This document shows, piece by piece, positions 1 to 15,834 of a stretch of DNA of 64,000 bases (the first letter of the stretch is position 1; every line of letters starts with the position of its first letter). The position numbers and the translations under genes are program-made. The DNA is from Luidia sarsii (taxonomy: Eukaryota; Echinodermata; Asteroidea; Paxillosida; Luidiidae): assembly GCA_949987565.1 (NCBI GenBank), contig OX465110.1, positions 18,757,139 to 18,821,138 of the forward strand, given 5' to 3'. The notes beneath the pieces were generated by a model. That model saw nothing but the letters and a program-made list of their open reading frames with translations. It searched no databases and was not told where the DNA came from.

Positions 1-240
1 GAATGTTATTTACAAATAAACAAACAAAATATAAACAAACAGACAAACTATGCAATTCGTTGCAACATCTCAAACAATGTGTCGGGTGCTTTGCTAAATG
101 CCCTGTCAATTCTATCACACTGCAACAAGTTGTTTACAAATAAACAAAAGTGTAAACAAATAGACAAATTATGCGATTAGTTGCGAAAACTTTAACCACA
201 ACGCGTCAAGCGCTTTGCACGATGCTCTTTCATTTCTATG
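1..240. repeat. diverged tandem duplication, about 124-bp unit
   Basis: Two diverged copies start near 9 and 133. Both share the TTTACAAATAAACAAA start, then a (T)AAACAAAYAGACAAA segment, an ATGCRATT...GTTGC segment and a GCTTTGC...TTTCTAT-like end. No coding potential is seen. It lies downstream of the last visible exon of the minus-strand gene and may be its intron. Confidence 0.6.
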
Positions 241-297
241 CACAAGCCTGCACTGAAAAAGTGGAAGTGCGTCCGAAAATTTCACGCTGAATCTTAC

Positions 298-1327
298 CGC
301 AGTCGACATTGATTTGGGAGAGGTCAACAAACTCTTGCAGGAAGGAGTCGAGGAGCACCTTGTGTCTACCACCTGTAACAAACGACAACGGAGACGGTGA
401 TTAAATTTATGCAATACTTCAAACTTTTTTGATGGGTTTCATCAATTTTATCATAACTTTCCACCAATCTCAAAACGATGAGCAATGCACAGAAGCTGAA
501 TACAGAATAAGGCCATCTCAACTAACATAAAAACAATGGGTTTTTCGTATTACTGTAAAAAAGTGTAAGTTGTTAAGATGCATCATAACTCATACTCATA
601 GTCTGTGTGGTGAAATCCACCGCACTGACCCAAGGCAATACAAAAAACAACTCACTCCCTAGAATGGTCGTTCGGCATAGTGTTTTATTTTTTCCTCTTT
701 TTTTTTCAAAATCAAATTAGTAAATGAACATTTCAGTTATTGTAATGGTAATTATTAAATTACCAGTAATGAAAGTTCTTGAGACTTGACGACTGCGGTT
801 GCAAATTGGACAGATAATAAAATTCGCAGTGGCTGTTGTTACGGCAGTCGTCCGTGTGGTTCCCTGACTTAACAGTATTTGTCAGGATGTTTAGCTCTTG
901 GAACCAGACTATCAGTATCAGCTAATACTCAGTAATACTAATAGTAATACTAACTGGTTCAACCAGCCTGCAGTGCTGACGAAATACAATCAAGTCAGGG
1001 AACCACACGGACGACTGCCGTAACAACAGCTACTGCGTAGGCCTAGCACAACTCACAAGTACATGGATATGCTTGGGATAAACAAAACAAATTATAATTC
1101 ATTAGACATTACATTACAAATGGTACAGTACACAACACCGTACACGATCAAGACGATGATCATGATCGATCATGTGCACGGCAGTTGTCAACACGTCTTA
1201 TCGAACCTAGAATAGATAGATACTTACCACGAATCGTGTCGAACGACAGGAAGATCACGTATCTCTCCGATCGCTCGCAGATCTTACAAAACGGAGATCG
1301 CGAATGGCTGCTCTTGGCAGATATCAT
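298..1327 (-). CDS. 5' part of an unidentified protein-coding gene (two putative exons; rest lies left of the window)
   Basis: Two phase-compatible exons are seen. Exon 1 ends at 1228 with donor GTAAGT after ...DTIRG (phase 1). The next exon is 298-372, with acceptor TTACAG and donor GTAAGA. It is 75 nt, phase 1 to phase 1, and reads HKVLLDSFLQEFVDLSQIN, an amphipathic helix-like stretch that looks like real protein. The ATG at 1325-1327 is my choice for the start. It gives MISAKSSHSRS..., and the frame is closed by a stop just upstream. I do not recognise the family. The gene is transcribed away from RPL14, with about 140 bp between this ATG and the RPL14 start, so they probably share a promoter. 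Exon 1 could be non-coding; the 75-nt exon is the stronger call. Confidence 0.45.
825..1037. mobile_element. foldback MITE, family A copy 1
   Basis: About 45-bp terminal inverted repeats begin CGCAGTGGCTGTTGTTACGG and end with the complement. The 213-bp element has no ORF. A second copy lies at 12007-12165. The inside has small local duplications (AATACTAATAGTAATACTAA). No target duplication is visible around this copy. Confidence 0.8.
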
Positions 1328-1399
1328 GATGATCACATCGCCAAAGTTTTCGCGCAATATTTTTCAAAGCATCGCGAAACTCAGACTTTGGCAGCCGAC

Positions 1400-1496
1400 C
1401 ATGTGTTTGTGAAATGGCGCCCTCTGTTGCCGATAACATGGAAGGGGCATGCCTGTGACGTCACAGCTGCCTCTTTCACGCCGACCTCCCAACATG
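1400..1496. promoter_or_regulatory. shared promoter: CRE palindrome and 5' TOP-like start of RPL14
   Basis: A perfect CRE, TGACGTCA, lies at 1456-1463, followed at 1471-1477 by the pyrimidine run CTCTTTC, the expected form of a terminal oligopyrimidine transcription start. The first exon would then be only about 26 nt and end in the initiator ATG (1494-1496). On the other strand the unidentified gene starts near 1330, so this short stretch probably drives both genes. The start site is inferred. Confidence 0.6.
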
Positions 1497-4147
1497 GTAA
1501 ACGTGGTCGTTGATTTTGCCCCTAATTTTCATCAAAGATGTTTGTTAACGCTCAGAGTTTGCCACGAATGTCCCCAAAAAGCTAACCTTTGGAACACCAT
1601 CCGAAGTATAGGCCATAATTTAGTCACAATCTGTCTACTGGGATTGTGTAATTTACCACGTTGCTTGGCCGTAGTTGTTGAGGAAGATTCACATGCCGAC
1701 GGCGCCCAGTTTACGGACAGTGTCAGAGCATAGAACAAATCCGTGTGTGAAACTAACCGAGTAACTCGGTCTCAAAGCAGGGTTTAAAATATGTTAAGGT
1801 AGACTTATAATTATATTTAGACGTATCTGACTTCTAGTCAATAGTGATATTTGCGCAAAAGTATTAAGCCGTTTTTGTATTCCCAAGTTGTCCCAAACTT
1901 GAAACTGGCCAAAGAAATAATAGAAAAATCCCATAAATTTCACCGCACTGAAGTAAGGAAAAACTTTAATGAAAAAAATAGATGAAAGGAATGTAGAATA
2001 TTTTTAAATATTTTTTAAAATAATATTCATGGTATTGATTAGTAATGTCGATAAGTAAATATTTTATAATTGAGATTTGCATGAGCGACTTTTCAGTATG
2101 ACAACATGTTCGTAGACCATGTACAAAGTTGCACAAATTTGCATTTGTGTAAACTCGTTTCTCAACTGTGTTTGCAGGTTTTCGAGCGTTATGTGGAGAT
2201 TGGCCGCGTGGCCTTTATGGCCATTGGCAAGAACAGGGGAAAACTCTGTGCCATCGTCGATGTCATTGACCAGAAAAGGGTAAGTTTAGAGAAAAACAAC
2301 GAAAATACAAATCAAGTTGAAAAAAAGAAAAAGAAAAAAGAGAAGAATTAGAATGAGCTCGTTTTGTTGGTTTAATTTTCATGTGAATCTTTTGATTTTT
2401 TTGTACATGAGATATAGCTTCTCTTTTTATTATTTAAGTTTGTTATTATTATGTTTGAGATTGAGTGAGCAGTTTTTGTATTAACTTTGATTTACAACTT
2501 GTAAGGGTTCATGAGCAATTTCTGTGTGTTTTGTGGTAGGCTTTGGTGGACGGCCCCTGCACCGGCTTCCCCCGCCAGCAGATCCGCTTCAAGAAGCTCC
2601 ACCTGACCGACTTCAAGATCCGCATCCCCCACTCGGCCCGCACCGGCACCGTCCGCCGTGCCTGGGAGAAGGCGGACGTGGACAAGAAGTGGCGGGCCAC
2701 CACCTGGTCCAAGAAGCTGGCCGCCAAGAAGAGGGTGAGTCGGTCGGTCTGGCCGGCCGGCCGGCCAAAGGGCCATCGGGCAGGGCCGATAGACTGATTG
2801 CGCGACCACTGTTTACTTGCCGTCACGTGACTTACAGTGGGTATTTGTTCATCTCAGCTGGCACAGAGCTGCGATGGAATTGTACAAAGGAGAATGTGGA
2901 CATTTTGATAGTCTTCTTTGCTCATTGCCATTCCTGTTTAGCACCAAATGAGATTCCAAAATACCCACTATAATTCACGTGATGGCATGTAAACATTGGT
3001 TGCGCAATCGATCTATTGGAAAGCCAACTGGCCCCACCCAAAAAAAATACGGGTCACCGAGAAGAGGGCTTGTTAAGTTGAACATTGGCCTGGTGGCCAA
3101 CTGACAGTTGACGTTGTCATAGGCTAGTTGGGCCGTCAATCTCTTATCTGGCCGCCTGCTTCGGATAAAACAACAGGCCAGTGCACTACAGGAAAAGAAT
3201 GAGCTGAAATTGCGGGTGGCCCTGTGGCTGAATGACAGATGGAAATTGGAAGACCTGGATTATGTTGATGGCAGCACATGGGTCAGTTCCTTCTTGATGT
3301 GGTGCATTTGCTCAGAACTTTACTCTTTGACCAGACTCGCACATTCGGAACGATTCCAGAGAAGAGCCTAGTATAAATAATAAACCCTAATTTTGGGGGA
3401 ATTTTTTTAAACTAAAGTTCGATTTTGTCATCTCGATGTTTGCATTGATGCCCTAGATTTGAGTAGAAAATGTAATCATTTTTTTTTTTTTACTTTGCTT
3501 AACAGAGAGCCAACATGACAGACTTTGACCGCTACAAGCTGATGAGGGCGAAGCAAAAGGTAATTCAAGAGAAAAAGTTTCTGGTCTCCCTTTGAATTCC
3601 CTGCCAGCCTCATTGAGCCATATTTAGCCAAACACGGACTCTGTCATACTCTAAACCTGAGATGAATATGTGTGCGTGTATATAATGGTTGAGTGTGGCA
3701 TAAAGGGAACAAGTTATTCCATGAGCATCATAGCCAAAGCAAAGGCCAAATACTTTCTGAGAATAAGTATTTACTCGTCTCCCTTCTCGATTATCTCAAT
3801 AAATGTGAAGGGTCGGCGCATTCCCAGCACATGTAAAGATCAGCCCAGGAAAACCTGAGGGAGTTTTCATGTAGACATGTCAGTTGTGAAATCAATTAGT
3901 TCTGCCTTTCATTGCAGCGGTGTCACTTAACTAAGTGGCACTGCACATGGTTTGCGGCAGGCAAATGTTGAGCTCCAACTCTGCCTCAGACCCACTTTAC
4001 GCTCTCACACGCTAGCACTGCCCAACAAGAACCCGTGCCGTCACCAACATTGCCCACCTTTGTTCCGTCTCACAGAGGACACGTATCATCAACGGTGCCG
4101 TCAAGAAGCTGAAGAAGGACAAGTCTGCCGCGACCGCCGCCAAGTAG
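1494..4147 (+). CDS. RPL14: 60S ribosomal protein L14 (eL14)
   Basis: Structural protein of the large ribosomal subunit. The exons are 1494-1496 (ATG only), 2178-2279, 2540-2734, 3506-3559 and 4076-4147. All junctions are GT-AG and in phase, giving 141 aa. Residues 2-40 carry the KOW-type start (FERYVEIGRVAF...GKLCAIVDVIDQ); the conserved RANMTDFDRYKLMRAKQK block follows. The C-terminus is a short lysine/alanine tail, without the long alanine-rich extension of mammals. As in mammals, the ATG is the last codon of exon 1 and touches the splice donor. The pyrimidine start site suggests growth-controlled translation. The polyadenylation signal is AATAAA at 4394-4399. Intron 3 carries a foldback repeat (2789-3016). 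I saw no clear box C/D snoRNA in the introns. Confidence 0.96.
2789..3016. mobile_element. foldback MITE in RPL14 intron 3
   Basis: The inverted ends (ATAGACTGATTGCGCGACCA and the complement of the right end) run about 60 bp, with shared TTTAC, TCACGTGA and ACCCACT blocks. The 228-bp element has no coding potential. Target duplication not clear. Confidence 0.65.
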
Positions 4148-4393
4148 AAGAACCCTGGCCCCCCTTCAGTCAGCCGCTCGTCACAAAAAGATCCTCCACA
4201 CTTTTTTCGGATGTATTTTTTCTCCGCCCCATCGGCCGTAACACCACAAATTTGTTTAGCCAACGCGTGCGACCCGTCTTTTTTTGATCTGTCGTCATGC
4301 GAAAATGGGAAACAGATTTTTCTCTCCCAAACAAATGTTTGTACAGCGGATGGGCAGTCCGTTAAGCAGACGGGTGCCCGCCCGGTTCCAACC

Positions 4394-4399
4394 AATAAA
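4394..4399 (+). terminator. polyadenylation signal of RPL14
   Basis: AATAAA, 247 nt after the stop codon, followed by a GT-rich stretch from about 4425. Confidence 0.75.
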
Positions 4400-4419
4400 G
4401 TGAAATGCTGGTGAGGAAA

Positions 4420-5640
4420 GCTTCTGTTTCGTGTTCTGTTTTCCTTCATGTTGGTGTCTGCATAGTGTCTGGAAAGAGTAGAGTGCATTAGTACAATACA
4501 ACATTGGGAAGATCGGAAAACATCGATTTCCACAGATTTCCTTCAAATTTACAGTTTGTACTTGGTCATGATATAATCCTCATGTTGAAATCCTACGGTC
4601 TGGTATGCTGTACTTCTCGAGAAATCTTCACTCAAACATCCGACAAATAGTTTATTACTCGCGAGTTATAAATTTCGTGCACTACAGAATGGTGCGAAAA
4701 CATGACAATTTTTGCCTTTTTCTACTATTACCATTTGAGCTAAAACCTTTGCGGGATTTATTTTTTTGAATGTTTAATGGTTTAACATAAACTTGCTATC
4801 TTTGACTTTTACCATTGTTGTATAGGGCATTTAAATCAAATGATATTCTTTTTTTCTCATGCTTCAACATTTTTACAAGGTACTTTGAGCCATTTATTTG
4901 CAGCACCTCGGCCTATATCGGCATCTGTTCTGAGATCTGACTTTTTATAACTCTTCATACGAAGAAAATAAGTTGCTCTGTTTTTCAGGACAAAACAAGC
5001 TGGGATTTTTTGTCCAAGGAAGGGCAAACAACTCATAAAATCACTTGTCAACTCCAGTTTAGAAAATAGATCTTGTTTTCATTTTATTAGTAATTCCGTG
5101 CTCCATTTGCTGTCCAATGAAGTTGATAAAAATCATCTTCACTACTAGTTACAAATATTTTAGAAGGGAAACAAAACTACTGCTATACTAGGAGACTAGT
5201 TACGTTGGTAGGATAAGGTTAGAAAATTAGGTTAGGGTTAGGCTTAAAACGGTTGTACAAGATTAAGCAGTAAATATACAATTGAAGAACTCCTTTTTGC
5301 ATCGCACAAACTTACATAGGTGGGATGGAGGTATTACATAACTGGTACAATGCCGCAGTGGCGTGCACATGCGAAGACACCACAAAAGTGCCACTTCGTC
5401 ATTGTACATGCGCATGTAACCATACTAAAGAACTGGCACAGACTTATGAATGTCATGTGCTTATTTATTCGGTTAACGTTCACTGTATGCACTGCAACAG
5501 TGCAAAATGTACATGGGTGTGCACATAAAAGAGTTGTTCTTGAGTTGGAAGTACATGTGCTTTCTGAGCCGGGGCTTAGAATAGCTGCCGACACTTCTCA
5601 GTGTCGGCTATTTCAAGCAGCCCCTCGTGGAAGAGCTTGC
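4420..5640. other. intergenic, RPL14 to METTL9-like 3' ends
   Basis: AT-rich, with no coding signal supported. It holds a short TTAGGTTAGGGTTAGG run (about 5231-5246) and, at 5587-5608, a perfect 9-bp stem with a 4-nt loop (GCCGACACT TCTC AGTGTCGGC). Confidence 0.5.
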
Positions 5641-5651
5641 CTTTTTTTTTT

Positions 5652-5657
5652 TTTATT
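5652..5657 (-). terminator. candidate polyadenylation signal of METTL9-like gene
   Basis: AATAAA on the minus strand, about 265 nt beyond the stop codon. A second lies at 5464-5469. Confidence 0.4.
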
Positions 5658-5895
5658 TGTGCGTACTGACCACCCAAGGGTGGCGGAGATGAAGGGGGCC
5701 TCCTTGCATGGAGTTTGAGTTGACCTGGACTAGTTGACTTCTCTTTCTGCCTTGTGTGAACAGTAGTCACTGAAGTGAAGCGTACGTACTCTCCCCCAAA
5801 ACTGGTTAGTCTCTTGCGAGTGCTATCCCTAAACGTTATTATGCCTTGTTCCCATGCGCGCAGTGCTGCAATGGAAGATGCGTCTGGCGCCCCCG

Positions 5896-5919
5896 CTCTC
5901 TCTATCTCTCTCTCTCTCT

Positions 5920-5921
<2 letters not shown>
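5896..5921. repeat. (CT)n microsatellite touching the METTL9-like stop codon
   Basis: A 26-bp CT run with one interruption. On the minus strand the stop TAG (5922-5920) merges into a GAGAGA tract, so slippage could alter the C-terminus or the start of the 3' UTR. Confidence 0.8.
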
Positions 5922-11379
<5,458 letters not shown>

Positions 11380-12006
11380 TCAGCGGGAGAGGACTTCATC
11401 AGCCGAACCTACGAAGACGGATTCCGCCGCTCGAAACCCCCCAAAACTTCAACTTCAAACTTCGGTTCAACTTCAAGTTGATTCATGCCATGGACGTCGC
11501 CATCTTCTTTACCTAGTTGAAGAGCGCCCTCTTTCGGCACCCTCATGTGGCATGAGCTGGTTATCGATGACTTATCGGCACCTCCGATGATTGCCGATCT
11601 AGGGTGACAATCGTGACATTGCTGTATTTTTCGCGTAATCCATTGTCTGCATGATTGCAATAACGCGACATTTTCAGTGCCTGGATGGTGCATCTCATCT
11701 GCACCGAAAGTTCTGGACATTTTTTCAGTCTTCTACCAGGTAATGTCCCATTTTCATTTCACTTTTCAGTGACATCGGCTCTCAGTGGTCCGAGTAACTT
11801 TCGTCCAAATGGGCCTTTTAAACAAACGAACACGCCATTATCAGTGAGTAATGCTACATACTTACTACTACTTCATACTCATACTCAGTCATAGGTCATA
11901 CATGTACATTACCTTGGTATCTTTTTACTCGAGCAATCATTACTATCCTTATTAATTGTTTCAACAACAAAAATCATTTGAAAAAGAAATGGCATGGAAA
12001 AATAGG

Positions 12007-12165
12007 CGCAGTGGCTGTTGTTACGGCAGTCGTCCGTGTGGTTCCCTGACTTCACAGTATTTGTCAGCTCTTGGAACCAGACTATCAGCTAATGTCAGCA
12101 ATGCTGACGAAATACAATCAAGTCAGGGAACCACACGGACGACTGCCGTAACAACAGCCACTGCG
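12007..12165. mobile_element. foldback MITE, family A copy 2
   Basis: A 159-bp element with the same inverted ends as the copy at 825-1037. It is flanked by the direct repeat AAAAATAGG on both sides (11998-12006 and 12166-12174), a 9-bp target duplication. It lies between the divergent METTL9-like and NUDT7-like genes. Confidence 0.85.
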
Positions 12166-12295
12166 AAAAATAGGGGGTGTGATCCTTTTACTTGGACTTG
12201 GATATTGTATGGCAGTGAAAAGTGTAATGCTCCTGACTGTTGACTGACTGGTTAGTTTTCCTTTGCCATTGTTTTATGGAAGGTGTTTGCAGAAG

Positions 12296-13054
12296 ATGGC
12301 TGAGACATCGCCCCCGTCCCAGTTGGTGTATGCCGAGCCCTCCAACGAGGAGGTGATCGCTAGGCTGCGAGAGACAGACACCACGGAGCTCCTGGCCGGT
12401 CTCCCGGCCCCTCCGGCCAGTGGCACCACGGCGGCCGTCCTGGTGCCGCTGTTCCGCATCGGCGGCCAGCTCCGCGTGCTCCTGACGTTGCGCTCGAACG
12501 AGCTGAGCTCGCACAAGGGCGACGTGGCCTTCCCCGGCGGGAAGCGGGACCCGGAGGACGTCGACGCCCGCGCCACCGCCCTGCGGGAGGCCCAGGAGGA
12601 GGTGGGCCTCTCGCCCGGCGAGGTCCGGATCGTCTCCCAGCTGGGCACGTCCATGTCCTACCGCAGCACCCTCATCTACCCTGTGGTGGGCTTCATCCCC
12701 GACGACTTCCGGCCCGTCCCCAACCTGGCCGAGGTCCAGGACGTCTTCTCGGTGCCCCTGGTCAAGTTCCTTCAGAGCGAGAACCACTGGCAGAGGGACT
12801 GGCGAGTGGGAGACAAGACGCACCCCATCAAGTTCTTCAGGCATTCGGAGGCGGGCAAGACGTTTGTGCCGTACGGGCTGACAGCTCGGATATGCATAAT
12901 CACCGCCTCCATCTGCTACGGGCGCCTGCCCGAGTTTGAGTTTGAGAGCCCCTATGACGCCGCCGACCCCAAGAAGTACTTTCAGGTGTCGCAGGCGAAG
13001 TACCTGGCGCAATTGAAAGATATGGAGAAGAAGGCCTCCAAGGGGAAGCTGTAG
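12296..13054 (+). CDS. NUDT7: NUDT7-like peroxisomal coenzyme A diphosphatase (Nudix hydrolase)
   Basis: By family, it splits CoA and acyl-CoA into 3',5'-ADP and phosphopantetheine products, controlling CoA in peroxisomes. The CDS is one 252-aa open frame. The CoA-specific segment LLTLRSNELSSHKGDVAFPG is at residues 62-81, and the Nudix box runs from Gly82, with the metal-binding REAQEEVG at 97-104. The start chosen is the ATG at 12296 (AAGATGG, good context). A TTTGCAG just before it looks like a 3' splice site, so a non-coding first exon further upstream is likely. The last residues are GKL, not the SKL/SRL-type peroxisome signal expected, so location is uncertain; NUDT8 (mitochondrial) is the main alternative. 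The coding sequence is much richer in G+C than its flanks. Confidence 0.85.
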   Translation: MAETSPPSQLVYAEPSNEEVIARLRETDTTELLAGLPAPPASGTTAAVLVPLFRIGGQLRVLLTLRSNELSSHKGDVAFPGGKRDPEDVDARATALREAQEEVGLSPGEVRIVSQLGTSMSYRSTLIYPVVGFIPDDFRPVPNLAEVQDVFSVPLVKFLQSENHWQRDWRVGDKTHPIKFFRHSEAGKTFVPYGLTARICIITASICYGRLPEFEFESPYDAADPKKYFQVSQAKYLAQLKDMEKKASKGKL

Positions 13055-13469
13055 ACCCCACTCGGCCTGCACTGGCTGCCATAGCAAGAATGGTGGGAAT
13101 CAATGCGCACACAAACCCATTTCTGATTTTCTATCCATATCGGGTCATGGATGGACAGGGCCTATGAGAAACGACGTCGGGATACTGTAGTGCCACAGGG
13201 GGACTAGACTAACATTTAATGTGACCATGGATTTGGTGTTCTTTGCTGATAATTTATAATGCAATGCCACCCTGCAGTTTTGCCTGTGGTTTTCTGAAAT
13301 GAACTCACAGTCCATTGCCCCCCTGTTGTCCGTAGGTTATTTATAAATGTCTGTGACTGATAGATACAGTCACCACACAGACCAACCTTTCGTCTACCTG
13401 AATCAGTTGACTAATGCAATTGATAGACAGGGCCAGCAAACACACAACCTGTGTCATGGGCAGACAGAA

Positions 13470-13800
13470 ATCTCACACACCAATCTATTTGGTCTACCCG
13501 GCCGCACCAGGTCACTGAATAGATCTGATTATGATAGACAGATTCATCACACACCAATCTATTTGGTCTACCCGGCCGCACCAGGTCACTGAATAGATCT
13601 GATTATAATAGACAGATTCATCACACACCAATCTATTTGGTCTACCCAGCCTGCACCAGGTCACTGAATAGATCTGATTATAATAGACTGATTCATCACA
13701 CACCAATCTATTTGGTCTACCCAGCCTGCACCAGGTCACTGAATAGATCTGATTATGATAGACAGATTCATCACACACCAATCCCTTTGTCTATCCACAC
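13470..13800. repeat. 74-75-bp minisatellite, about 4.3 copies
   Basis: The unit contains CACACACCAATCTATTTGGT, CTACCC, CACCAGGTCACTGAATAGAT and CTGATTATRATAGAC. The first two copies read CGGCCGCAC where the next two read CAGCCTGCAC, showing two subtypes. The array lies 0.4 kb after the NUDT7-like stop and before the next AATAAA (14047-14052), so it may be in the 3' UTR. Confidence 0.9.
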
Positions 13801-15062
13801 CAGCTATTGTATTATTTTATCATGATAATTGGTTTCACAGGGGTGTTTTTATTTTTTTAATCTAAATGAAGATCTAGTCATATTCCAGTTCTAACAAAAA
13901 GTACAAGAGATATTTGAATGACAAGATTTTATTTAAAACACCATAGTAATGCACTGATGCATTTTGGGGTAAGGTGGTAAGGTGTTAAGGTGGTGTACAC
14001 TCGTATTTTGACTGTAAAAAGTAGTTACTTGTTTGAAATTTCAACAAATAAAAAGAAAGTCAAGGAAGTGGGTCACTTACTTCCCTCCTGCAAAAGTAAA
14101 ATTTATAACCAAATTAATGTTCTTCATGGGTATGGTCTTTAAGATGTTTAATTGATTCAGCAGGGGCTAAAGATTTCATTTTCACAATTGAAACAATGAT
14201 GTATGTTTTGTTACTTGCCAAGTCTCTTACATGTAAATTATGTAATGAGGATATAGGGCAGTTAATAGTTTAGTGCTTCTGACTGGCAGAAGTGCTTCAC
14301 CCTGGCAAAGATTGACTGTTTGCGAAGGCTGCCATGTAAGTGCTGGATAGGCATTTCTCAGGTTGTTTACAATTATTCCCAGTCAGTTTTCTTGTGTGAA
14401 CTTTTGATGATTAAGAAAATTATGCAGCGGAAGCTTGAAAGTCACAGTCATTATTTTTAAGAGAGCAAAATATTTATTAAAAGATGACAAGATTTTTATC
14501 ACATTTAATGCTGTTGTGCTATTGACTGCCATGTGATTGTTTTGAAAGTGAATATAAAAAAAATTGGTGAATCAAAAATCCATCCCCTTCCAGAAGATGG
14601 CCCTATTCCCATGGTAAGTCCAGACCAGACCAGAAGTGTATCCAAGGGCGAGAGTGAGACACTGTCCCTAAGACGTGATTTGTGGATTCAAAAATGTGGA
14701 GGGGGCAGAGGTGAAATTGATGCGCGGGAAGCCGCAATGTGGGCTGAGGAGAATGTACATGTACAGTACATAGTCTGTTCTGTTCTACGTGCACCAAAAG
14801 TCTGTATGCTCGGTGCTTTGCTGATTAATTTTTTGCTTTTTTTGCACTTTTGGCCGTGGAGAAGGGCGGGTTTAGGAAGTCACGTCCAAAAATTTGTCCA
14901 AGAATAATTACTCCACTGAGATTTCCAACGGCAATTTTACACCACTAGGCGATGAAGAGTAGCCTACACATCAGTTTCACAACGCCAAGCAAAACGGAAA
15001 CAACCGAATCCTTTCTTGATTATGACCAAAGTGCACCCCTGGTTTTTTTCCCGGCCGTGACG
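13801..15062. other. intergenic DNA before the BEL element
   Basis: AT-rich; it includes a candidate polyadenylation signal at 14047-14052. An open frame at 14533-14907 shows no recognisable protein. The insertion site of the retroelement is at its right end. Confidence 0.4.
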
Positions 15063-15067
15063 ATGAC

Positions 15068-15679
15068 TGTAGTAATTCCTGCAAACTTGCAGCTGCCCGG
15101 CCCAACACTCCCGAAACTCAGGGTCACAAACGCTTTCCACACTGATCAGTGTCTTGTGGAAATAACTAGGTTTAATCTGCAATCAACAGATCAAAAGACA
15201 TACATAAGTGACAACTCTTACAAATTACCAAAACAATCAATACAGATACATGAAGATGTATATGTGCACATGTAAGACCCCATAACATGGCTAAGGAAAC
15301 AGTGGCAAGAAGAATATGGAAAATACTAAATGAATCAGATGACTTTACCCAGTGAAAATATTTCAATCCCAATATAAAATAGACAAGGAACAATAACTCA
15401 CAACTTTGCTGAGCGGCAGGGCTGAATGGACAGCGAAACAGGCAGGAATAATAGAGCAAAAGACTCAAGCCAGGGTCATGCTTGAGTGCAACAATACAGA
15501 AGTCAATTGGGAAGGGTCAGATACCAAGACTTCCCAGACACAATTACAACACAATACAAACAGAGAACCAGACTAGACCACATGGTTGTAACAAATAATA
15601 ATGTACCCCTGGATAAATTGTGCCCCGGTGCTATGCAATGAAATGTACCCCCACATAAACTAACTGAGCCTGTGTTACA
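15068..15679 (-). repeat. 3' LTR of BEL/Pao element
   Basis: 612 bp, on the 3' side of the element because coding is on the minus strand. It looks identical in sequence to 22141-22752. Confidence 0.95.
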
Positions 15680-15690
15680 TCCCGGCCCCT
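15680..15690 (-). other. polypurine tract
   Basis: The minus strand reads AGGGGCCGGGA directly before the 3' LTR, the expected place for plus-strand priming. Confidence 0.6.
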
Positions 15691-15834
15691 AAATGTGGAA
15701 CGCATGATGATACACATTTTAAATCATTAACAAGTAACCAGGCAAGTAACCAATAAACTTTAACATGAATACATGAATGCATGAATGTAACCAACTCTAC
15801 ATCTACAAATTGGTCTGCGACAACAAAGATGCCT

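Noticed and set aside
2524..2973. 149-aa plus-strand frame
   Set aside because: Wrong frame over RPL14 exon 3 and the following intron.
4012..4533. 173-aa minus-strand frame
   Set aside because: Antisense to the last RPL14 exon and its 3' UTR; no family features.
5231..5246. Interstitial telomere-like TTAGGG words
   Set aside because: Only two or three units; chance level in AT-rich DNA.
12188..13087. 299-aa minus-strand frame
   Set aside because: Shadow of the G+C-rich NUDT7-like CDS; the Nudix box on the plus strand decides.
13512..13825. Repeat-coded ORFs on both strands (YNQIYSVTW...)
   Set aside because: Produced by the 74-bp minisatellite; open because the unit happens to lack stops.
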